From positions 1 through 39,165 of the forward strand of contig JAKVBT010000006.1 of NCBI GenBank assembly GCA_022446905.1: a stretch of 39,165 nt of DNA. Direction: 5' to 3'. Every line of letters starts with the position of its first letter. Position 1 is the stretch's first letter. The notes below the pieces were generated by a model, which saw only the letters and a program-made list of their open reading frames with translations, did not search any database and was not told the DNA's origin. A program made the translations under genes and the position numbers. Positions 6,264-14,594 of this stretch are shown here, piece by piece. This DNA comes from Phycisphaerales bacterium. Its GTDB lineage: Bacteria > Planctomycetota > Phycisphaerae > Phycisphaerales > SM1A02.

Positions 6264-7697
6264 TTAGATCTGGAGGGCTGCGGGGCTGCCAATTTGGTCG
6301 TTCCAGCGGTCTGCAACCGCCTTCCCAACTGCCTCAACGAAGGTGTCGACCTGTTGGGGGCAGCGGCCAATGAACCGCTCTGGATCAAGTGCTGACTCGA
6401 GGTCGATGCCGGCAAAGAGGGGGTCATCAGCAAGTCGAGCAAGCAGGTCATTCTGCCCCCCAGACTTAACCACTTCGGCAGCTGCCATCGAATGGGTGCG
6501 GACGGCCTCATGGGCTTCCTGTCGGTCGGCACCTCGAGCGGCCGCAGCCATCATGAGATCTTCAGTCGCCATGAATGGAAGTTCGGCGCGTAGCCGTGCT
6601 TCGATGACGGCGGGTCGAACGATGAGGCCCTCAGCGACATTGCGAAGCACATCCAAGGCGCCGTCCAGTGCTAAAAATGCTTCAGGAAGCACCAGGCGGC
6701 GATTGGAGGAGTCATCAAGTGTGCGTTCCAGCCACTGCACTGATGCAGTTTGCAATGGGGCGGCAGCCAGCGTCATGACGTGCCGCGTCATGCCACAGAT
6801 GCGCTCACAACGCATCGGATTACGTTTGTAGGCCATCGCAGAGGAGCCGATTTGATTCTTTTCGAAGGGCTCCTCAAGTTCCCGGTGTCCAGCAAGCAAG
6901 CGAATGTCTGTGCAGCATTTATGCATGGCCGCAGCGATCACTCCGAGTGTGCCGACGATCTGGGCGTCAACGACGCGTGGATAGGTTTGTCCGGTGACGG
7001 GGAAGCGTTGCGTCGTGGCCCATCCCATTTTTTCTGTCACCATTCGATCAAGCGACTCGACGGCTGCGGCATCGTTGTTGAAGAGTGCCATGAAAGAGGC
7101 CTGTGAACCAGTAGCGCCACGCACGCCACGGAAGCGAAGGGTGTCGATGCGGTGTTCGAGATCTTCCAGGCCCAGCCAGAGATCCTGCGCCCAGGTGACC
7201 GCTCTGCGTCCGACCGTGACTGGTTGGGCAGGTTGGTAGTGCGTCGCGCCTAGGGTTGGCAGTGTCTTCCACTCCTGCGCGAACTTGCAGAGTGCCAAAA
7301 TAACTGCAGCGGATTTGGCCGCGATCAGTTGCATTGAGTCTCTGATGAGAATGAGTTCGGTGTTGCAGTTCACGAACTGACTGGTTGCGCCGAGGTGAAT
7401 AATGCCACGCGCCTCTGGGATGATGTCGCCCCACGCATGGACATGGGCCATCACGTCGTGGCGTAATGTGCGTTCATAGGACTTGGCGGCCTCGAAGTCG
7501 ATGTCATCCAAGTGCGAGCGCATCGCATCAAGTTGAGCATCGGTGATGTCCAATCCAAGGGCCTGCTCGGACTCGGCCAGTGCCAGCCACAGGCGACGCC
7601 AAATGCTGAAACGCTTCTGGTCCGACCAGATCGAGCGCATCTCAGTGGAGGCGTAGCGGGCCGACAGCGGCGATTGCCATGTGTCGAAGTCGAGCAT
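6264..7697 (-). CDS. purB: Adenylosuccinate lyase
   Basis: Fumarase/aspartase-superfamily lyase acting twice in purine synthesis: it splits SAICAR to AICAR and adenylosuccinate to AMP, releasing fumarate. The 477-residue protein carries the superfamily signature GSSAMAYKRNPMRCER (SSxMxxKxNxxxxE, with Met-Ala in place of Met-Pro) and the upstream LGATSQFVNCNTE and GATHYQPAQPVTVGRR blocks. Its length and IDLESALDPERFIGRCPQQV C-terminus fit the longer eukaryote-like PurB form. Start ATG 7697 (MLDFDTWQSPLSARY) is chosen because the similarity begins there and a minus-strand TATCAT lies 10 nt upstream; ATG 7709 is an alternative. It is divergent from the 7737 gene. Confidence 0.95.
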   Translation of the reverse strand: MLDFDTWQSPLSARYASTEMRSIWSDQKRFSIWRRLWLALAESEQALGLDITDAQLDAMRSHLDDIDFEAAKSYERTLRHDVMAHVHAWGDIIPEARGIIHLGATSQFVNCNTELILIRDSMQLIAAKSAAVILALCKFAQEWKTLPTLGATHYQPAQPVTVGRRAVTWAQDLWLGLEDLEHRIDTLRFRGVRGATGSQASFMALFNNDAAAVESLDRMVTEKMGWATTQRFPVTGQTYPRVVDAQIVGTLGVIAAAMHKCCTDIRLLAGHRELEEPFEKNQIGSSAMAYKRNPMRCERICGMTRHVMTLAAAPLQTASVQWLERTLDDSSNRRLVLPEAFLALDGALDVLRNVAEGLIVRPAVIEARLRAELPFMATEDLMMAAAARGADRQEAHEAVRTHSMAAAEVVKSGGQNDLLARLADDPLFAGIDLESALDPERFIGRCPQQVDTFVEAVGKAVADRWNDQIGSPAALQI

Positions 7698-7724
7698 CAA
7701 GTGTCCCATGATACCCGTGGGCTC

Positions 7725-7730
7725 TATCCT
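7725..7730 (+). promoter_or_regulatory. Candidate leaderless -10 element for the 7737 gene
   Basis: TATCCT, then six bases (CGCGTC), then ATG 7737. No ribosome site is present in the spacer. No convincing -35 was seen. Confidence 0.45.
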
Positions 7731-7736
7731 CGCGTC

Positions 7737-8615
7737 ATGACGGGACCGCATGTAGTACCTGTGCGCTTTCTGGAGGCCCTAGGGCATCTGGCAGTATGGG
7801 CTGGCTGCTATGCAGTGGGGTGTGTTCTCTTTGTCGCAGCGATTTGTGGTGAGCCCTTGCCCATGCGTGGGATGCTGGTGGCCTTTCTCGCGACCACAGG
7901 GACCTACCTACTGGACCGTGTCGGCATTGGCAGTGGATTGCCAGATCGAGCAGATGTTGCATCGCAACCACGCCGTGTGCATTTTTTGCGTCGGACGATT
8001 CCTGCAGTGCGTCCGATGGCATTGGGTCTGCTCGTAGCAGCGCTAGCCTTGATTGCTAGTGCCGGCTTGTTGGCGGCTTTGGTTGTGCCCGCGAGTCTGG
8101 TTGGCATGTTGTTGTATGGCCACACGCCCAGCCAACGTCGTCTTAAGGATGTGCTTCTCATCAAGAACCTCGCAGTCGCAGTGAGTTTGGCAGCCATGGC
8201 ACTGGTCTTGGGCACGCTTGATGCCAGTACGGTTTCAAAATCAGCCTTGGGAGTTGCAGGTGGGGCGTTGCTCTTGCACGTGATGGCTGCAGCCATGTTG
8301 TGTGACATAGATGATCAACATGCCGATGCCCGTTGTGGAACCAAGACAATTCCCAATCGATTTGGCCCAAAGGCGACTTGGTTCCTAGCAGATGTTTTTG
8401 CGATCATGGCTGGCGGACTGATTTGGTTTAGCGGGGACCTTGGCTGGACTCAAGGACGAGTTTGGCCGCTCGCCGTTGTGCCAACTGCAGCGGTGCTGCT
8501 CATGCACCTAGCAAAGCCGATGCGGGTGCGCCATTTGGTGGACATCAGTTTCCCTGTAGCCGTTGTTATCGCAGTGCTGCTCTCTGGCTCGCCTCCGGTC
8601 ACCAGCCTCACTTGA
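7737..8615 (+). CDS. UbiA-superfamily-like membrane protein with altered first Asp motif
   Basis: A 292-residue protein with about eight hydrophobic segments. The second UbiA motif is clear: LCD190-I-D192-D193-QHAD197-ARCGTKTIPNRFG. The same layout of an Asp cluster followed by K-T-I-P-x-RFG occurs in true prenyltransferases. The first NxxxDxxxD motif is replaced by YLLD60RVGIGSGLPD70RADV. The protein may thus be a divergent UbiA-type enzyme with an unusual substrate, or one that has lost activity. It is distinct from the canonical member at 2894. ATG 7737 is chosen over upstream in-frame starts because those lie inside the opposite-strand purB. Its 3' end overlaps the convergent plsY by 8 bases. 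Confidence 0.65.
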   Translation: MTGPHVVPVRFLEALGHLAVWAGCYAVGCVLFVAAICGEPLPMRGMLVAFLATTGTYLLDRVGIGSGLPDRADVASQPRRVHFLRRTIPAVRPMALGLLVAALALIASAGLLAALVVPASLVGMLLYGHTPSQRRLKDVLLIKNLAVAVSLAAMALVLGTLDASTVSKSALGVAGGALLLHVMAAAMLCDIDDQHADARCGTKTIPNRFGPKATWFLADVFAIMAGGLIWFSGDLGWTQGRVWPLAVVPTAAVLLMHLAKPMRVRHLVDISFPVAVVIAVLLSGSPPVTSLT

Positions 8616-9273
8616 ATCGGTGTTCGCCACCTTGCAGGAGTCGCTTGATATTGGCCCGATGCCGGACTAACACCAACAATGCCACCAGCACTGACACAAG
8701 CAGTGGTGGAGTCTGGCTTGAGGCCATGACCACCTGCCCATCGCTGTCTTGATTCCACATCATGAGTGCGAGGACCGCCAGAGGAAGTGAGATGGCGGCC
8801 AGCATGCTCGCCATAGAAACTACGCGCGTTGCAATCATGCACATGATCCACACCGTCAGTGCAATAAGGGCAGGGATGCCCAGTGTTGGCCAAATTGACA
8901 GCAGGGCGCCAAATGCGGTGGCAACCCCCTTCCCTCCCTGAAATCTGAGAAACACCGAGGCCATGTGGCCAAGAAGCGCTGCGCCAGCGACGGCCAGCCA
9001 CAGCCACATGTCCACGGGATGGATGTCGCTGGCGGGGTAGCCCAAGTCCTGATGCCACGCCCCGGCGACGAGGACTGGGACAGCCCCCTTGGCCATGTCC
9101 AGTGCAAAGCAGGTAAGTCCTAGTGGGCGGCCGAGGACGCGCCAAACGTTGGTGGCCCCAATATTGCCCGATCCGTGTTGTCGGATGTCAATGCCGCGTG
9201 TGCGGGCAAGCAGTACACCAAAGGGAATGGATCCCAAGACGTACGCGGCAACGATAAAAGGCAGCCAAGTCAT
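8608..9273 (-). CDS. plsY: Glycerol-3-phosphate acyltransferase PlsY
   Basis: Membrane enzyme that transfers an acyl group from acyl-phosphate to glycerol-3-phosphate, the first step of bacterial phospholipid synthesis. The 221-residue protein keeps the three PlsY motifs: LGSIPFG with the following loop, RQHGSGNIGATNVWRVLG (GSGNxGATNxxR), and FQGGKGVATAFG, plus RHRANIKRLLQG near the end. Start ATG 9273 overlaps the stop of the upstream O-antigen-ligase-like gene as ATGA, which suggests translational coupling and argues against the in-frame upstream start at 9312. Being last in a polysaccharide operon ties membrane lipid supply to envelope glycan export, but this may be incidental. Confidence 0.95.
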   Translation of the reverse strand: MTWLPFIVAAYVLGSIPFGVLLARTRGIDIRQHGSGNIGATNVWRVLGRPLGLTCFALDMAKGAVPVLVAGAWHQDLGYPASDIHPVDMWLWLAVAGAALLGHMASVFLRFQGGKGVATAFGALLSIWPTLGIPALIALTVWIMCMIATRVVSMASMLAAISLPLAVLALMMWNQDSDGQVVMASSQTPPLLVSVLVALLVLVRHRANIKRLLQGGEHRFK

Positions 9274-10673
9274 CTGGTTGATCCGCCAACTTGCCGAATG
9301 AGACCGCCGCATAGCGCCAGTGCCAGTGCTGCCTCAGTCACACCACTGATCAGCAGCGTGTCGAACACACTTGCAATGCACCACGCAAAAAGAATCCCGA
9401 ATGTCGCGAGAAAGGCTGGATCTTCTGCAACTCTGCGGACCTGTCCGATCAGGCCCAGAAGCACGGTGCTCATGAGGAGTGTGAACCCAGTCAGGCCGGT
9501 TGCGGCCATTGTCCACAGCCACGAGGAGTGTGGCTGGAATGGCTCAATTGGCCAGTTCTTTGGTGGGCGAGTTTCGCCGGGTGGAATGAGCAGCCCAGGG
9601 TAGTTGCCCAGTTGTGATGCAATGCCTCCAGCGCCAACGCCTCGCCAGGGATGCTCTGTGATGATGTCCTGCATCGCACGCCAAGAAACGAGGCGGGTGC
9701 CAATGCTTCGACCTCGAACAGGATTGTGGGTGGAGTAGGTTCCTTCGCCAGTCAATTCTTGCTTTGCTTGATTCCACCGGTTCTGGGCTGCATTGGTAAT
9801 GGCATTGTCCAGCAGGGCGTCATCGATGGTCCACGCAGTGGCAATGCCAAAGGTCATGGCTGCCATGATGAACAGGCAGACTTGCCGCGCATGAGGTCGA
9901 ACAGCCGCTGCGACGAGCAACATGATGGGAACTGTGATTACTACAGCCACGAGTCCGCCGCGATTCTGGCAGAGGATCAATCCAACTGCTGCAAGTGGAA
10001 TTCCAATGATGTGGAGAAACGCATGCCGATGTTTCCATCTCGCAGTCAGGATGGCGATGTGGCCGATGATCGCTGCCGCGCAGACAAAACCAAGCGGCAT
10101 CGGGCTGCACCATGCGGCTTGCCGTCCGGTCATCTTGGTCCAGAATCCGGGCAACTCGATGAGTTGTCCAATTTGGAGCAGGTTGATGATGGCCACGCCA
10201 AGCAAGAACCCGTTGATCAAGACGCGGAGTCGTCGAATCACCGGAAAGATGATCAGTGGGAGCGCAAGCATGCGCATGCCCTTGAGCTCTTCCAATCCCC
10301 AGGCTGGATGCGAAGACCATGTGACGCTGAGCGCGACCCATGCGAGTAGGCCAATCATGGTCCAGGCTAGTGGTGTTGTCAGTAGCGGTCGCCACGTCCC
10401 CATGATGCCGCCAAAGAGAAAGCGAATAACAGACCACGTGACAAGCAAGGCCAGGGCACCATCTTTGGCCCATGGGATCATTTCAAATGGCAGAAAGAAT
10501 GCCCAGAGCCATGCCAATGCCAACTGTACTTTGTGGCCAAAGGGGTCAGTTTCTTCGCCCCGATGCAGCGTCATCAGTACACGATCGGCGAGCGGAGGGG
10601 ACTCAAATCCAATCTGTTGAGACGATGGTGAAATAGTGATCTGCTCCGACAAAGTGCCAGAGTATATGCCCAT
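9270..10673 (-). CDS. O-antigen ligase/polymerase family membrane protein (copy 1)
   Basis: A 467-residue polytopic membrane protein with about 12 hydrophobic segments and a large hydrophilic loop after residue 280. That loop contains GTRLVSWRAMQDIITEHPWRGVGAGGI, then PFQPHSSWLWTMAATGLTG. The arrangement (R in the loop, HPxxGxG, H-S-x-W-L) is characteristic of the WaaL/Wzy O-antigen ligase superfamily, which attaches or polymerises undecaprenyl-linked glycans on the periplasmic face. The N-terminal block DPFGHKVQLALAW is shared with the next gene upstream, so the two are tandem paralogues. The gene ends in an ATGA overlap with plsY. Whether it is a ligase or a polymerase cannot be told from sequence alone. 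Confidence 0.8.
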   Translation of the reverse strand: MGIYSGTLSEQITISPSSQQIGFESPPLADRVLMTLHRGEETDPFGHKVQLALAWLWAFFLPFEMIPWAKDGALALLVTWSVIRFLFGGIMGTWRPLLTTPLAWTMIGLLAWVALSVTWSSHPAWGLEELKGMRMLALPLIIFPVIRRLRVLINGFLLGVAIINLLQIGQLIELPGFWTKMTGRQAAWCSPMPLGFVCAAAIIGHIAILTARWKHRHAFLHIIGIPLAAVGLILCQNRGGLVAVVITVPIMLLVAAAVRPHARQVCLFIMAAMTFGIATAWTIDDALLDNAITNAAQNRWNQAKQELTGEGTYSTHNPVRGRSIGTRLVSWRAMQDIITEHPWRGVGAGGIASQLGNYPGLLIPPGETRPPKNWPIEPFQPHSSWLWTMAATGLTGFTLLMSTVLLGLIGQVRRVAEDPAFLATFGILFAWCIASVFDTLLISGVTEAALALALCGGLIRQVGGSTR

Positions 10674-10718
10674 GAAAGATCAGATTGATCTTAAGTGACA
10701 CTATGCGCATTTGCCCGA

Positions 10719-12107
10719 TTAGCAAGGAGGCTGCTGTCGGATCCCCAAATCCGACCTTGTCGATGGTTCGCTGAATGCCCCGCACAGGATAAGCCCCAAC
10801 ATAGCTGCAGTCTGCCCTGTGAGCAGGAGTGAATCAAAGGTGTTTGCAATGCACCATGCTGTGAGGAGGCCAATGCTCGCCAACATGATTGGCTGCGCTG
10901 CTAGACGCTGCGCATATGCGATGGATGTGAGTACAAGCATTGCGAACAGCAGCAGACCTCCAATCAGCCCTGTTGATGCGAGAATCCAGCACCATGTTGA
11001 ATGTGGGTGAAAGTCACGTGGTATCGGCTTGCCGTGTTTATCAATCTCATTGAAATGTGTGAGATCGGGCCATACCTCTAGGTGCATTCCCATGCCTCCT
11101 GCGCCTAGGCCCACAATCGGGTGGGATTCCCATAGTTGCATCGAGGCAGCCCACATAGTTTTACGTATGCCAATAGAACTTTTGTATGCAGGCACATCAT
11201 CTGATTGCACTTCATGCATTGTCTGCTCGAATTGATGAGTCCAGGCAGCGATGCCTCTAGACTCAAAAAACGTTGCGTCAATTCCAATTAGAAGCACAAG
11301 TGAGCTGGCTCCTGACAAGACGACGAGAGGGACTCGTGCCCATGTGGTGTGTCTAATGGCCAGACCGACGATGGTGACAACGATGCAAGCAATTGAAGCT
11401 GCCAGAATGCCTCCTCGATTCTGCACAAGTACGATTCCTGAAAATGTAATTGCTGTCACAAATGACCAGATAAGTGCACCGGACTTGTGTTTGCTCGTGA
11501 GTGCAAAGGTGGTTGCGATCACGACACCACCACTGAGCAGCAAGCCAAGTGGGTTTGGAGAACCGCCCGCTGCAAACCGATATGAGTGCTTCTTGGTCGG
11601 TATCAAGTCAGCAACCTGCAAAATCTGTACGGCATTCACTATCAGCACTCCTCCTAGGAAGGAGATGATCAGCGGTGTGATGTGATGCAGTACTGGGTAC
11701 ACAACGAAAACGGCGACTAATCCACGCATGGCGCCGACTTCTTCAAGCCCCCAAATTGGTTGGTCTGACCAGATGCATGTGATAAGTGACCAGCACGGTA
11801 GGGCTAAGAGAATCCATAAGAGAGGACTCTTGTACAGACAGTGCCAGATATGACTGACGCCTCCAAACATCATTCGCAGAATCACCCATCCCGCCAAGCA
11901 TCCAAGCGTGATGTCCTTCAGCCCAGGCACCATTTCAATTGGAAGGCTCATGGCCCAGGCCATTGCCATGAACATGTGAACACGGTGGCCGAACGGATCA
12001 ACCTCTTGTCCCCACCGCATCAGCTCTTGTGGAGACATGCTGGCAACAGCGGACGCTGCCAGAGGGCCCCAGGGATTTTCCTGGTTGGGGGTCATCTCTA
12101 TTGTCAT
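10719..12107 (-). CDS. O-antigen ligase/polymerase family membrane protein (copy 2)
   Basis: A 462-residue polytopic protein, paralogous to the gene at 9270-10673, from which it is separated by 45 nt. Shared blocks include VDPFGHRVHMFMAMAW, PIEMVPGLKD, the IWGLEE segment, VLVQNRGGI and the loop signature LWESHPIVGLGAGGMG. FHPHSTWCWILASTGLIGG follows. The C-terminal segment AWCIANTFDSLLLTGQT also has a counterpart in copy 1 (AWCIASVFDTLLISGVT). It is presumably a second envelope glycan ligase or polymerase. The ATG at 12107 has no good ribosome site; ATG 12095 (MTPNQENPWG) is possible. The region before it contains two hairpins that may end the upstream transcript. Confidence 0.8.
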   Translation of the reverse strand: MTIEMTPNQENPWGPLAASAVASMSPQELMRWGQEVDPFGHRVHMFMAMAWAMSLPIEMVPGLKDITLGCLAGWVILRMMFGGVSHIWHCLYKSPLLWILLALPCWSLITCIWSDQPIWGLEEVGAMRGLVAVFVVYPVLHHITPLIISFLGGVLIVNAVQILQVADLIPTKKHSYRFAAGGSPNPLGLLLSGGVVIATTFALTSKHKSGALIWSFVTAITFSGIVLVQNRGGILAASIACIVVTIVGLAIRHTTWARVPLVVLSGASSLVLLIGIDATFFESRGIAAWTHQFEQTMHEVQSDDVPAYKSSIGIRKTMWAASMQLWESHPIVGLGAGGMGMHLEVWPDLTHFNEIDKHGKPIPRDFHPHSTWCWILASTGLIGGLLLFAMLVLTSIAYAQRLAAQPIMLASIGLLTAWCIANTFDSLLLTGQTAAMLGLILCGAFSEPSTRSDLGIRQQPPC

Positions 12108-12184
12108 ATGCGATACATGCTGGGATGGAGTGCATGATTGACACGCTCCATCTCTCTTTCCAGAGTTCCATATCGTCGATAGAT

Positions 12185-12211
12185 GGAGGCGGGCCTCCCA
12201 CTTTGTGTGGG
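12185..12211 (-). terminator. Paired hairpins between the GT9 and O-antigen-ligase-like genes
   Basis: Within the 117-nt gap, GGAGG/CCTCC (around 12185-12198) and CCCAC/GTGGG (12197-12201 with 12207-12211) form two adjoining short stems just after the GT9 stop on the minus strand. They may attenuate or end transcription between the heptose genes and the ligase genes. No T-run follows. Confidence 0.35.
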
Positions 12212-12224
12212 CATGGTGATCGTA

Positions 12225-13256
12225 TCAAGTGCCATCTTGGATATGAGCCTTCGTCTGAAACACTGCATCGAGCACATCGGTGATACGAATAGATTCCATG
12301 CAGCAGGAGGATTCTCTGGAGCGGAGCCCAGCGATTTCATGTTCACGGAGAAACGGATCCGCAAGTAATCGAACTTCGTGCACATTGGGAATGATGGTCC
12401 AACGGTGGTCAGTTGGTCCAAAGAGTGAAATTGTTGGCGTACCCACGCCAATGGCGACATGCCGTGGGCCGGTATCGATGCATATGGCCAGTTTAGCGCG
12501 TTGCATGATGGCCTTGAGTGCTCCGAGTGAAGAGCCGGCCTGTGCAAGATCGATGCTTGGACCGACACATCCAGATGCAATCTCGCCAGTGATGTCGGCA
12601 TCTTTGCTGGTGCCGACCACAATGGCGCCCCATCCATAGTTCTCATGCAATGCATTGGCAACAGCGATAAATCGTTCTGATGGCCAGCGCTTATGGGCTT
12701 TCATTGCTGCCGGCACAAGGGCAACCCAGGCTTGTGCCTTGTTGCCAAGCACTTGCTCCGCTTCAACAATGTCCTCAGGAAGTACAGCGAGCGTAGGGCA
12801 GACGGGTTGTTGTGTGGTTTTGGGATCGACCAACTCGTAATACCAGTTCACTTGTGGGTAGCCATTGGAGCGATCAGGAGCTTGCGCCGCTTCACTCAAC
12901 AGCCAGCCCCGGCCATCCCAGATCCAGCCGATACGGTGCTGGGCGCCACTGAGCCGTGCCGTCAATGCTGAACGGAAACTGTTTGGGAGCACAAGGATGG
13001 TGTCTGGGCCAAACTGTCGAATGCGCGCCGCGCCACGCCATGCCCCTAGCAGGCCGCGATAGTCAAGTGTCTCAATAGCATCCACACACTGGAGACCTTC
13101 CAGTAGCGGCTGATGTCCATGTCGAACCAGTGCCGTGATGGAACTGCCCTCTGCAAGAACCTCTCGTAATCGATGAAGTGTTGGTGTAGCCATTACAACA
13201 TCACCGATCCAAGTCGGCATGATGACCGCAACGTGTTTGGCCTCACTCCAATTCAT
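12225..13256 (-). CDS. Glycosyltransferase family 9 (heptosyltransferase II-like)
   Basis: GT9 enzymes add ADP-activated heptose to the lipopolysaccharide inner core at the cytoplasmic membrane. The 343-residue protein has the N-terminal VIMPTWIGDVVMATPTLHRLR, matching the family's P-x-x-x-GD-x-V-x-x-x-P motif. Other visible features are VLPNSFRSALTARLSGAQHRIGW, the donor-site VALVPAAMKAHKRWP, CIDTGPRHVAIGVGTPTISLFGPTD and a Cys pair (SSCCMESI) near the C-terminus, all in the order seen in WaaF. Its ATG overlaps the stop of gmhB as ATGA, which supports a heptose substrate because GmhB makes the heptose donor precursor. WaaF identity is likely but not proven. Confidence 0.88.
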   Translation of the reverse strand: MNWSEAKHVAVIMPTWIGDVVMATPTLHRLREVLAEGSSITALVRHGHQPLLEGLQCVDAIETLDYRGLLGAWRGAARIRQFGPDTILVLPNSFRSALTARLSGAQHRIGWIWDGRGWLLSEAAQAPDRSNGYPQVNWYYELVDPKTTQQPVCPTLAVLPEDIVEAEQVLGNKAQAWVALVPAAMKAHKRWPSERFIAVANALHENYGWGAIVVGTSKDADITGEIASGCVGPSIDLAQAGSSLGALKAIMQRAKLAICIDTGPRHVAIGVGTPTISLFGPTDHRWTIIPNVHEVRLLADPFLREHEIAGLRSRESSCCMESIRITDVLDAVFQTKAHIQDGT

Positions 13257-13795
13257 GGGTTGGCATGCATTTGCAAAATGTGTGAGACGGCTTCTGTGAG
13301 CGTTGATGCGATTGCGTCTGCTTCAACAAAATCATCGTTGGTACTCAGTAAGACACTTCTGCATCCCGCCGCCTTCGCTGCTTCAATGTCGCGCGGCTGA
13401 TCGCCGATCAGCCATGAGGTGCTGAGGTCTAGCGCATGTCGGGAAGCTGCTTCCAAAAGCATGCCAGGTTGGGGCTTTCGCCAAGGGTGTTCTCGCGTCC
13501 ACTCGGGCACTGTCCCTTGGGGATGCCACGGACACCACAGCCAGTCAAGGATGGGTATAGGCCCGAGAAGCTTTTGAATGCGTTCGTGGACGGCACGAAC
13601 ATCTTCTTGTCCATAGCAGCCACGTGCAACACCTCCCTGATTGGTGACCACAATGAGCGGCCAGCCAGCCTGATGCAATCTGCCAAGGGCGGCAAGCGCA
13701 TCATCGACAAGAACGACTGCCTGAGGATCACCCAAATCACCGTCGTTCTGAATGATTGTGTTGTCACGATCTAAAAAGATGGCGCTGCGTGACAT
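13253..13795 (-). CDS. gmhB: HAD-IIIA phosphatase, GmhB-like (heptose 1,7-bisphosphate 7-phosphatase)
   Basis: HAD-superfamily phosphatase that removes the 7-phosphate from D-glycero-D-manno-heptose 1,7-bisphosphate on the way to ADP-heptose. Visible motifs in the 180-residue protein are FLDRDNTI (D9 and D11), TNQ (51-53), RKPQPG (K107) and GDQPRD (131-136). The characteristic GmhB zinc loop is only half present: C88-P-W-H91 is kept, but the second Cys-x-Cys pair is replaced by R-E-H103-P-W before RKP. Either other residues ligate the metal or the site is lost. The related histidinol-phosphate phosphatases are the alternative, but the position next to a GT9 gene favours heptose. It overlaps the SDR gene by one base (TGATG) and GT9 by four. 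Confidence 0.85.
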   Translation of the reverse strand: MSRSAIFLDRDNTIIQNDGDLGDPQAVVLVDDALAALGRLHQAGWPLIVVTNQGGVARGCYGQEDVRAVHERIQKLLGPIPILDWLWCPWHPQGTVPEWTREHPWRKPQPGMLLEAASRHALDLSTSWLIGDQPRDIEAAKAAGCRSVLLSTNDDFVEADAIASTLTEAVSHILQMHANP

Positions 13796-14574
13796 CAGCG
13801 AGCCATCCCAACCGGTCGCAGCACGATGTCATTGATGTTGACATGTGGCGGGGCATCAACTGCAAACTGGACGGCGCTGGCCACATCGTCAGGCGAGAGC
13901 ACATGCGGCATCTTTTGGTAGTACGTTTCAACCCCAGCTCTAGTTTCGTCATCGCGGATGCTCGATGGCAGATCGGTGTCTACAGCGCCTGGGGCAATCG
14001 ATGTAACGCGAATGACTGGGCCCCCATGCGCAGCATCTACGGCGAGTTCGCTGCGAAGTGCTTCAGTCAAGGTATCTACTGCAGACTTGCTGGCCGAGTA
14101 CACCGCGGCGCTAGGGAATGCCTGTCGACCAGCAACTGAAGAAATGTTGATGATGTGTCCGCTGCCTCGTGTGCGCATTGCTGGCAACACTGCCGCAGTC
14201 ATGTTGAGCACTCCGTGGACGTTGACGTCGATTGTGTCAGCCCAATCCTCCAAGGCGGCACGATGCACTGGTGCGATAGGCATGATCGCAGCATTGTTGA
14301 CCAGTAGGCCTGGGCCTCCAAATGACTCGGTCATGGAGACAGCAGCCTGCACCTCTTCTCTGCTTCGAACATCGCCTGCGATCAGGGCTGCTTCACCAGG
14401 CATTGATTCGGCGGTGGACTCGAGGGCCTCCCGGCGACGGCCCATCAGCACAACCGGCCATCCCGCCTGTGACAGCGAGATCGCGATGGCGCGACCGATG
14501 CCACCACCACTTCCGGTGACCAAGGCCGCACCCCGTTCCGGCGTCTGAAATCTCGAAGCGGTCTCGGAGCACAT
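13795..14574 (-). CDS. Short-chain dehydrogenase/reductase (SDR)
   Basis: Classical SDR of 259 residues with a Rossmann fold. Visible are the cofactor motif TGSGGGIG (20-27), GRR after strand 2 (suggesting NADP preference), NNAA (93-96), the catalytic Ser in INISSVAG (near 145), Y159-SASK163, and PGAVDT after strand 6. Substrate is unknown. It is the first gene of a coupled set SDR-gmhB-GT9 (one-base and four-base overlaps), so a step in surface sugar or lipid metabolism is plausible but not shown. The start ATG at 14574 lies 9 nt after a minus-strand TACGAT in the lysS divergent promoter. Confidence 0.9.
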   Translation of the reverse strand: MCSETASRFQTPERGAALVTGSGGGIGRAIAISLSQAGWPVVLMGRRREALESTAESMPGEAALIAGDVRSREEVQAAVSMTESFGGPGLLVNNAAIMPIAPVHRAALEDWADTIDVNVHGVLNMTAAVLPAMRTRGSGHIINISSVAGRQAFPSAAVYSASKSAVDTLTEALRSELAVDAAHGGPVIRVTSIAPGAVDTDLPSSIRDDETRAGVETYYQKMPHVLSPDDVASAVQFAVDAPPHVNINDIVLRPVGMAR

Positions 14575-14582
14575 GGCGCGGG

Positions 14583-14589
14583 TATCGTA
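14583..14589. promoter_or_regulatory. Symmetric TATCGTA element between the SDR gene and lysS
   Basis: On the plus strand TATCGT (14583-14588) is followed by six bases and the lysS ATG at 14595. On the minus strand TACGAT (14589-14584) is 9 nt before the SDR ATG at 14574. Only 20 nt separate the two start codons, so both genes must start transcription from this spot or from inside each other. Confidence 0.5.
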
Positions 14590-14594
14590 CGGTC

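Noticed and set aside
9651-10620. Two 232-codon plus-strand frames opposite the O-antigen-ligase-like gene
   Set aside because: Polar, His/Asp-rich or Met/Ser-rich shadows of a membrane protein on the other strand; no ribosome sites.
13958-14548. 196-codon plus-strand frame opposite the SDR gene
   Set aside because: Ser/Arg/Ala/Thr-rich shadow of a well-supported SDR gene with all catalytic motifs.
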